Shown: positions 33,001 through 37,385 of the stretch, in pieces | Position numbering within the stretch: position 1 is the stretch's first letter | How the letters are laid out: each line of letters begins with the position of its first letter | DNA from: Acetomicrobium thermoterrenum DSM 13490 | Lineage (GTDB): Bacteria > Synergistota > Synergistia > Synergistales > Acetomicrobiaceae | Length of the DNA stretch: 37,385 nucleotides | Assembly: GCF_900107215.1 (NCBI RefSeq) | Contig: NZ_FNPD01000006.1 | Span: 113,403 to 150,787, forward strand | Direction of reading: 5' to 3' | Position numbers and translations under genes: made by a program | The notes under the pieces: model-generated | What the model was told of the DNA's origin: nothing | Database searches by the model: none | The model's input: the letters and a program-made list of their open reading frames with translations, nothing else

Positions 33001-34570
33001 CGCCTGCGGTCCCGATTCCATGAAGTTTTATCATGAGAGCGAGATCTTCAGGAGGGCGGAAAAACCCTTTCTTCATCTTGTTACCGATGCCCAGACAAAT
33101 AATGCCCCCTTCGTCACGAGGGCCGAAGCTCATGAGCGCGTTGTCCAAAGGGCAAAGCCCATGACGGACTTGCCTCTGTCCGACTTTGTACTTTTTCCTC
33201 ATGACGGGGAAAAGGAAAAGGTGAGCTTAGGTTCCCGCATATGGTTAATACCTTATATGGGTGAGGCTAGTCGTTTTGGAGCTGCCGTCTTGCGACATTA
33301 CGGCGTCAATGCCATGGCCATGCCCACGGCCACCAGCGCATCCAAGGACGCCGCAAGCAGGTTCATAACGACGGAGACCTGTTTCCCCCTTCGCGGGGTA
33401 GTAGGTGACGTGATGGCTTCCATAGAGGAGCTTGCCCGAGAAAGGGGAAAGGAGTGGGTCAGAGACAACATCGTTATATTTTTACCGACCACGTCGGGTC
33501 CCTGCAGGTTCGGCAAATACGGAGAGGTATTAAAGATATTTTTGAAACAGGAAGGACTTGACTCTGTCCCCATAGTGAGCCCCTCCACGGACAGCAGCTA
33601 CATAGAGATAGAGGCCCCCGAGCAATTCGGCGGAACATTGGGAAAGGCCAATGCCCTTATAAACGTATTTAGGGCTATTAAAATGGCGGATATGGTGGAT
33701 GATCTTATCCGCAAGTTCCGCCCCTATAGCGACGACAAAAAGGCCTTCGACGAGCTGTGCAAGCAGAGATTGGATCTGCTGGAACATTTGTTAGTTGAAA
33801 ATAGCGCTTCTTATGCAACGCTGAAGCGGTGGACGAAGGAGACCATGGCCCTTTTTATGAAAGAAGTCCCAAAGGCCAAACATCATTCCTTGCCCCTCAT
33901 CCTCTACGTGGGAGAAATTTACACGCGGCAACACGATCCTTACACGGAATACGTGATAAAAAGGCTGGAGGAAGAGGGTTTGGAAGTGGTCAGGGGGAGC
34001 ATCACGGAGTGGCTCGAATATATCAACTATCTGACGATCAGGGACAACCCCAAATTTCCTTATAAGTTTGCTCAATTTTACATGGAATACGCCGATTGGC
34101 GATTCAAGCGGATCTTCGGAGAGACCGCCAAGGAAAGGGAGGTCCTGCCTAAACCCAGAGTCATAATAGAAGACCTCCAAAAAAGCAGGAGATACCACGG
34201 AGATATCACCGGTGAATCTCCTTTGGTAATAGGCATCTTTTTGAAGTTTTTGCGAGGGGAATTACCAGGCAACGGGCAGAAGGTCTGCGGGATATTCCAT
34301 GTGGGTCCCTTTACCTGCATGCAAGAAGGCGTCGCCATGGCCAAGATGGATGCCATGTTGAAGGAAGAGACTAAAGACAACCACGGTTTGATCGTGCCCG
34401 TGGTCCATGCCTTTTTCGGAGACTCGGCCAACACCAACCTGGAGGCGGAAATAGCCGCCTTCAGAGAGCAGTGCCGTCTTAAGGCCAGGATGAACGGTTC
34501 CGTGGGTTTTAAAAGCAAAAGAACGAGCCCTGCCGTAAAGGGTAATCTCGTGATTCAAGAAAGGTCTTAG
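30026..34570 (+). CDS. Giant acyl-CoA dehydratase activase-related protein (two BcrAD/BadFG ATPase domains, DUF2229, HgdB-like part)
   Basis: This 1514-residue cytoplasmic protein starts at ATG 30026 behind AGAGGAG. Residues 4-290 and about 340-625 are two ASKHA-fold ATPase domains: FFAGIDIGSSTIHSVL, and VVIGVDGGSTTTKAAVVD followed by EIGGQDMKF, NYSCQAGAGQ and CGVFMEMEENRLIAEG. The second has the cysteines that in HgdC-type archerases hold a 4Fe-4S cluster between subunits. The remainder matches the DUF2229/COG3580 and COG3581 regions, related to the cluster-binding dehydratase subunits. In characterised relatives the activase uses ATP to inject an electron into 2-hydroxyacyl-CoA dehydratases; these very long fused forms are widespread in anaerobes but their substrate is not established. 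No separate dehydratase genes lie nearby. It is monocistronic, with its own terminator. Confidence 0.92.
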   Translation: MKRFFAGIDIGSSTIHSVLLDESGKIFYVSPSLSHFGAPLNKLPDVWAYLSANSKDGEIVSTAFTGIGAQYIKDVFPELLFDYESVTIPKGVSLLCPDAVYVFHIGAKDSYFFRLGHLEKEVNLLEWSANSKCGGGSGILIEKQLRRLYLKEDELLFNSNAADEKSKLMESLYEQAEKDLARHESVQGFNARCGVVIQSDLIHEQNEGADRAYLVSRLFATVARNYKNDVVGARDLDTSLCSVATGGVFASDYLLKRLQELLGVVLKRPRHFRAVAAIGAAYEAIEKGNRHVMDFSKVGEITSFVRGKRPSAPPLYTFLDKVHVYDGEVKEVDGGDIRDVVIGVDGGSTTTKAAVVDVSTGDLLDKIYISTHGDPEGALKEVFRYLSGKAENYNVRGICTTGSARKLYERILVSQSKKRALESEGFIVLDGAVDEITCHAVGIKHHDPAIDTIFEIGGQDMKFTTFKVKGSVPTDEIEEARMNYSCQAGAGQTLENMAQLLDLDVKSSLQEAALKADIVPLIDSTCGVFMEMEENRLIAEGFSKEQIAAAIIRATAASYFNKFVGGPQHVKSKCSCQGGPALGLAFLAAMAQVTGKEVYAYPHRELFGAWGAGLFLRNRILQLQTEGKEVRSAFRGFEVVDMKFEKRDVLCSDHFGPLSCGMRNCKLKIFSIGGEEVITGGFCPRGNSEGVGQSRKDYVEIYHKLLDEHFDGILYEDLDELDGLDLPTIGIHRSGVTLGDLGIWSSAVFKKLGFLPVFTPKSDDEIAQVGINIAPTEFCIAMKLVIGHAALLYHDRRIKHIFNPCFIEETRPEKPHRKFCIYTEAEGYLLQDILGIEPEREFLSVLYLGDDERSAKYLHEEFRRLGYDFSVERILEAMSYAKEKLKAFKEAVYKHGDEFLEELERSGEVGYVGLGRDYVILDPQASSNSGSMFSKQRGMRYIPQSFLEKHYHDIPIDELCYNEYWYQNAHILQAAIYTARHPRLFPIRQMNFACGPDSMKFYHESEIFRRAEKPFLHLVTDAQTNNAPFVTRAEAHERVVQRAKPMTDLPLSDFVLFPHDGEKEKVSLGSRIWLIPYMGEASRFGAAVLRHYGVNAMAMPTATSASKDAASRFITTETCFPLRGVVGDVMASIEELARERGKEWVRDNIVIFLPTTSGPCRFGKYGEVLKIFLKQEGLDSVPIVSPSTDSSYIEIEAPEQFGGTLGKANALINVFRAIKMADMVDDLIRKFRPYSDDKKAFDELCKQRLDLLEHLLVENSASYATLKRWTKETMALFMKEVPKAKHHSLPLILYVGEIYTRQHDPYTEYVIKRLEEEGLEVVRGSITEWLEYINYLTIRDNPKFPYKFAQFYMEYADWRFKRIFGETAKEREVLPKPRVIIEDLQKSRRYHGDITGESPLVIGIFLKFLRGELPGNGQKVCGIFHVGPFTCMQEGVAMAKMDAMLKEETKDNHGLIVPVVHAFFGDSANTNLEAEIAAFREQCRLKARMNGSVGFKSKRTSPAVKGNLVIQERS

Positions 34571-34602
34571 CACTGAAATAACGAGCTTTTGTCAGACCTT
34601 TG

Positions 34603-34658
34603 CCCGGCTCGGAGCGATGAGTGGAACTTTCCACGATTTGTTCCGAGCCGGGATTTTT
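34603..34658 (+). terminator. Rho-independent terminator of the activase gene
   Basis: An 11-base-pair stem (CCCGGCTCGGA at 34603-34613 with its complement at 34642-34652) encloses an inner hairpin (GTGGA/TCCAC, 34621-34634) and is followed by ATTTTTGTT. It separates the activase from the niaR operon. Confidence 0.9.
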
Positions 34659-34659
34659 G

Positions 34660-34689
34660 TTGACTACTTATGCTATTATCTGCTAGTAT
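34660..34689 (+). promoter_or_regulatory. Promoter of the niaR operon
   Basis: TTGACT at 34660-34665 and TAGTAT at 34684-34689 are separated by 18 bases, about 30 bases before ATG 34721. The -35 box begins in the tail of the upstream terminator. Confidence 0.65.
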
Positions 34690-34702
34690 CAGCTATAGCA
34701 TA
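34669..34702. promoter_or_regulatory. Inverted repeat over the niaR promoter, candidate NiaR operator
   Basis: TATGCTAT (34669-34676) and ATAGCATA (34695-34702) are perfect inverted copies 18 bases apart that bracket the -10 box. A dimeric regulator bound here would block transcription. NiaR family members often control their own or neighbouring genes; the assignment to NiaR is inference from position. Confidence 0.45.
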
Positions 34703-34720
34703 TTGCGGGAGGAATAGGTC

Positions 34721-35230
34721 ATGAATCGCGCAGAAAGGCTTGAGAAAATCGAAGAAATTCTGAAAAACGCCTCCTCGCCCGTAAGCGGCTCCTATCTTGC
34801 TGATCTTTTTGGGGTCAGCCGTCAGGCCATAGTTCAGGATATAGCGATCTTACGAACCCAAGGCCTGGAGGTCATATCCACTCCCTCCGGATACTATCTC
34901 GACAGGATAAAAAAATTACGGAGGATTATAGCCGTTAGGCACAGCAAGGAGGAGATATTCGATGAACTTCTGGCCATCGTCGAAGCCGGAGGGAGAGTGC
35001 TCGATGTTATGGTCGATCATCCTCTATATGGCGAGATAAGGGGAAGCATAGGAGTGGCTTCGCGTAACGAGGTAACCCGTTTCGTAAATATGCTCGAAAG
35101 TTCAGGCCAGGAACCGCTGCTTTCCCTTGCAAGGGGCTTTCACTTGCATACTGTCGAAGCCGATGACGAGGAGACCATGAAAAGGGTAGAAGAGGCCCTG
35201 AAGAAGCTGGGCTTTCTATTTTTGGGTTAA
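34721..35230 (+). CDS. niaR: Transcriptional repressor NiaR (HTH_11 + 3H domain)
   Basis: This 169-residue DNA-binding protein starts at ATG 34721 behind GGGAGGA. Residues 1-60 are a winged helix (GSYLADLFGVSRQAIVQDIA). Residues about 72-165 are a 3H domain with its three conserved histidine blocks: RHSKEE, VMVDHPLYGE and GFHLHTVEA, which hold a metal ion in the structure-solved Thermotoga homologue. NiaR represses NAD-synthesis and niacin-uptake genes when nicotinic acid is plentiful. No nadABC genes are in the window; instead a small membrane protein and a symporter follow in the same operon, suggesting that they are targets. Confidence 0.88.
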   Translation: MNRAERLEKIEEILKNASSPVSGSYLADLFGVSRQAIVQDIAILRTQGLEVISTPSGYYLDRIKKLRRIIAVRHSKEEIFDELLAIVEAGGRVLDVMVDHPLYGEIRGSIGVASRNEVTRFVNMLESSGQEPLLSLARGFHLHTVEADDEETMKRVEEALKKLGFLFLG

Positions 35231-35256
35231 TAAAACTTGAGGGAGTGTGATCATCT

Positions 35257-35445
35257 TTGGTTGAGAAAGAAAGATATTTGATTGTTCTGGCTTTGGGCCT
35301 TGCCCTTTGCAACTTGATCGTTCCCTATTGTTTTCTGAGAGAAAGCGGGTCCTTTCTGTTTTGGATATTGACCACCCTCTTCATGATTGTAGCTGGGACC
35401 GCCTATACCAGAAATTGGGGCAGAAAAAAGGAGAAGACCTCATGA
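35257..35445 (+). CDS. Small two-helix membrane protein (YhdT-like position)
   Basis: This 62-residue protein starts at TTG 35257 with GAGGGAGTG at 35239-35247. It has two hydrophobic helices (IVLALGLALCNLIVPYCFL and FLFWILTTLFMIVAGTA) and a basic tail GRKKEK. Its stop overlaps the symporter start (ATGA), so the two are translationally coupled. In E. coli a small two-helix protein, YhdT, likewise precedes the pantothenate symporter PanF, and such proteins are thought to be accessory subunits. I recognise it mainly by size and position; sequence similarity to YhdT is not demonstrated. Confidence 0.75.
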   Translation: MVEKERYLIVLALGLALCNLIVPYCFLRESGSFLFWILTTLFMIVAGTAYTRNWGRKKEKTS

Positions 35446-36896
35446 CAGCCTCCCTTTTAATGGCAAGCGTTGGTTTATGGTTCGTCATCGGCTCCTATAT
35501 ATCCTACTCTTCGCGCCAGAGGGGAAAAATCGATTTGGCGGATTACTTTTTGGGCAGTCGAAGGATAAACGGCTTTGTTTCCGCAATGACCTATAGTGCC
35601 ACTACATACAGCGCCTTTATGATGGTGGGGCTTGTGGGGTTGACATATCGTTATGGCGTAGCAGCCCTTGGGTTTGAGCTTACCTACCTCATGGGTACGG
35701 TTATTCTGCTCGTCCTCTTTGCGCCAAGATATTGGATTGCAGGGAGGAAATACGATCTTATAAGCCCGTCGGAGCTGTTGAGTTTCAGATACGAAAATAA
35801 AAGCGTAGGTGCGCTGAATTCTTTGTTGTGTATAGTTATGTTGATACCTTACGCCTCTGTGCAGCTAATTGGAGCAGGCTATCTCGTCGAAACTTTATCA
35901 GACGGCTCTTTAAGTTATACGACTGGTACCGTCATTGCTGCCATTGTCACCTTTGTTTTTTGTTGGTGGGCAGGTCTCCGTTCGGTGGCCCGCACCGACG
36001 CTCTCCAGGCGGTTATCATGTTCGTAGCCAGCCTCATGCTTGTAGGTTATCTGGCCTTGAAGTTGGGTGGTGGCGGTTTTCACAGGGTCCTCGTCGCCGA
36101 AAGAAGTGATTTGCTTCGCCTTAACTGGTCGCCCTCCTTTTTTGTGGGATTGACATTACCCTGGGCTTTTTTTGCAATCACTAACCCACAGGTGGTACAA
36201 CGCCTTTTCATTCCAAAGGATTGCATCAGCATAAGAAGGATGATAGTGGGTTTTTCCTATTTCGGTTTCTTTTACACTGTGATTTGTTGCATATTGGGGT
36301 TGATGGCCGCGTTGATGGTGCCGGGCCTTGATCTTCCCGATAATGCGATGCCTATGTTGTTGAAAGAAGTTCCGCCGGCCATTTCGGTAGTGGTATTTGT
36401 GAGCATATTGGCTGCGGCGGTATCGACGATGAATTCCATCGTCCTTACCTTGGGCAACATGTTCGGAAGGGATTTGCTCAAGGCCTGTAACCCGGGCCTT
36501 TCTGAAGAAAAAGAGCTGGCCATTTCCAAAATCATCATAGTGTGCTTAATAGCGGCTTGCCTTTTATTTTCTCAGCTTAAGCTCGACTTGATCGTTGTAC
36601 TGTCCTCGCTTGCTTCGGGGGGGTTGCTCGTGCAATTGCCCTCGATCATTGGAGCCTTTTTTTGGAAAAAGTCCAGCGCCAAGGGAGCGTTGGCCAGTAT
36701 ATTGGTTGGCGGGATTACTGTAGGCTTTTTGACGGTCGCCAACTTAAAACCCTTGGGACAGTGGCCTGCCATTTGGGGGCTGCTGGTATCCTCTGTCGCA
36801 TTCGTCCTTATTAGCAAAAAGACCCAACCCCCAAAGGGGGCAGAGTCTTTTTTAAGGGAACTTAAGGAAGATTTAACGGCCAAGTTTGGCTTTTAA
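35442..36896 (+). CDS. Sodium:solute symporter family protein (SSS, PanF-like)
   Basis: This 484-residue inner-membrane symporter starts at ATG 35442, behind AGGAGAAG and overlapping the small gene's stop. It has about 13 helices with the SSS core: DYFLGSRRINGFVSAMTYSA near residue 32, TYSAFMMVGLVGLTYRYG, then WAGLRSVARTDALQAVIMF and SILAAAVSTMNSIVLTLGNMF, which carries the sodium-site serines. The pattern is closest to sodium/pantothenate and sodium/proline symporters. Pipelines would probably call it panF. The operon position behind niaR suggests nicotinate or a related vitamin as an alternative substrate. Its stop codon overlaps the stop of the convergent proC by three bases. Confidence 0.9.
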   Translation: MTASLLMASVGLWFVIGSYISYSSRQRGKIDLADYFLGSRRINGFVSAMTYSATTYSAFMMVGLVGLTYRYGVAALGFELTYLMGTVILLVLFAPRYWIAGRKYDLISPSELLSFRYENKSVGALNSLLCIVMLIPYASVQLIGAGYLVETLSDGSLSYTTGTVIAAIVTFVFCWWAGLRSVARTDALQAVIMFVASLMLVGYLALKLGGGGFHRVLVAERSDLLRLNWSPSFFVGLTLPWAFFAITNPQVVQRLFIPKDCISIRRMIVGFSYFGFFYTVICCILGLMAALMVPGLDLPDNAMPMLLKEVPPAISVVVFVSILAAAVSTMNSIVLTLGNMFGRDLLKACNPGLSEEKELAISKIIIVCLIAACLLFSQLKLDLIVVLSSLASGGLLVQLPSIIGAFFWKKSSAKGALASILVGGITVGFLTVANLKPLGQWPAIWGLLVSSVAFVLISKKTQPPKGAESFLRELKEDLTAKFGF

Positions 36897-37385
36897 TTCT
36901 CTTTTCCCAACTGCCTTTCCGCTTCGTCGCAAGCGTCTCGGGCAAGGCGCTGTGCTTTAAGAGAAGCATCGCGTATGGCCTTCATGAAGGCAGTCCTCAC
37001 CTTGCCGTCCTCAAGTGCATAAATGGCATCTATGGTGACGCCCCCGGGCGTCACCACCATATCTCTTAACTCGGCAGGGTGTTTCCCGGAGCTCAAGAGA
37101 AGGTGAGAAGCTCCTATGACGGACCATGCCGCAGCTCTTAGGGCGAGATCTCTTGGCAATCCCACTTGAAGTGCCCCGTATATCATGGCTTCTACTACTG
37201 TGTAAAGATAGGCCGGGCTTGAGCCTGCCATAGCCGTCAAAACGTCGAGGTGCTGCTCGTCCACTTCTTCGTATTCACCCATGTCCTCGAAGATTTTTGT
37301 GATGACGTTCTTGTCTGAGTCGGTTACGTTTTTCCCACAAGAATATACAGTATATCCTTCCTTTACCTGAACGGCAATATTGGTC
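36893..37385 (-). CDS. proC: Pyrroline-5-carboxylate reductase, C-terminal part (gene runs off the window)
   Basis: The leftward frame is open from the window edge to TAA 36895-36893. The ATG at 37282 is internal: 34 more codons upstream (NIAVQVKEGYTVYSCG...) continue the family match. Visible features are FEDMGEYEEVDE, then LTAMAGSSPAYLYTVVEAM and the signature MVVTPGGVTIDAIYALEDG near the C-terminus, which shape the proline-binding dimer domain. The enzyme reduces 1-pyrroline-5-carboxylate to proline with NAD(P)H in the cytoplasm. The N-terminal nucleotide-binding half lies outside. About 164 of some 270 residues are present. Convergent with the symporter, with interlocking stops and no visible terminator between them. 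Confidence 0.93.
   Translation of the reverse strand, partial: TNIAVQVKEGYTVYSCGKNVTDSDKNVITKIFEDMGEYEEVDEQHLDVLTAMAGSSPAYLYTVVEAMIYGALQVGLPRDLALRAAAWSVIGASHLLLSSGKHPAELRDMVVTPGGVTIDAIYALEDGKVRTAFMKAIRDASLKAQRLARDACDEAERQLGKEN

Noticed and set aside
1..37385. CRISPR arrays, rRNA or tRNA genes, insertion sequences and riboswitches.
   Set aside because: No regular short repeats, no tRNA-like cloverleaf, no transposase motif and no recognised riboswitch core were seen. A profile search was not possible.

Overview
The window reads as a chromosomal stretch of an anaerobic, fermentative, probably amino-acid- and peptide-using bacterium. Many TTG and GTG starts with good Shine-Dalgarno sites, a rubrerythrin, a 2-hydroxyacyl-CoA dehydratase-type activase of about 1,500 residues, an old-yellow-enzyme flavoprotein and a peptide ABC transporter fit Synergistota (an Acetomicrobium/Anaerobaculum-like genome is my best guess). 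That placement is inference from gene content and style; there is no rRNA or marker gene here to prove it.

Layout. Bases 1-7.45 kb are ordinary core-like DNA: the start of a leftward AddB-like gene, then a rightward run (YitT, Na/Pi cotransporter, PhoU-like regulator, a short QueG-like iron-sulfur protein, a DapA-superfamily aldolase closest in motifs to 4-hydroxy-2-oxoglutarate aldolase). A 54-codon EamA-transporter remnant, a leftward rubrerythrin and an MFS transporter follow. Bases about 7.6-23.1 kb are an accessory island with visibly different, more GC-rich DNA. Its left part is a graveyard: a phosphoribosyltransferase-like gene cut after 55 codons, the 3' half of a P-type ATPase with many lesions, a frameshifted MFS gene, a DUF362 fragment fused tail-to-tail to a ZIP-transporter fragment, a broken winged-helix gene, and the first 32 codons of a BrxF-like gene cut inside its Walker A motif. 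Between them sit two intact genes (an ATC-hydrolase-family protein and an orphan glycine-betaine-type binding protein). Its right part is an intact type I restriction operon, hsdM - rloC-like - hsdS - hsdR, with overlapping start and stop codons throughout.

Bases 23.2-29.9 kb are a leftward six-gene operon: OYE-type flavoprotein, solute-binding protein, two permeases, two ATPases. The binding protein is the most striking object here: its two sequence halves are in swapped order relative to ordinary family-5 binding proteins, with a signal peptide in front of what is normally the C-terminal half. Its partner DppC-type permease also carries an extra extracytoplasmic domain of about 100 residues. 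Bases 30.0-37.4 kb return to rightward genes: the giant activase, then niaR, a two-helix membrane protein and a sodium/solute symporter in one operon behind a clear promoter and possible operator, ending against a convergent, partial proC.

How the parts work together: the nptA/phoU pair suggests phosphate transport and its control; the hsd operon with an RloC-like tRNase candidate is a two-layer defence in which the tRNase would act if restriction fails; the peptide operon feeds a fermentative metabolism; and niaR next to a symporter suggests niacin-responsive uptake.
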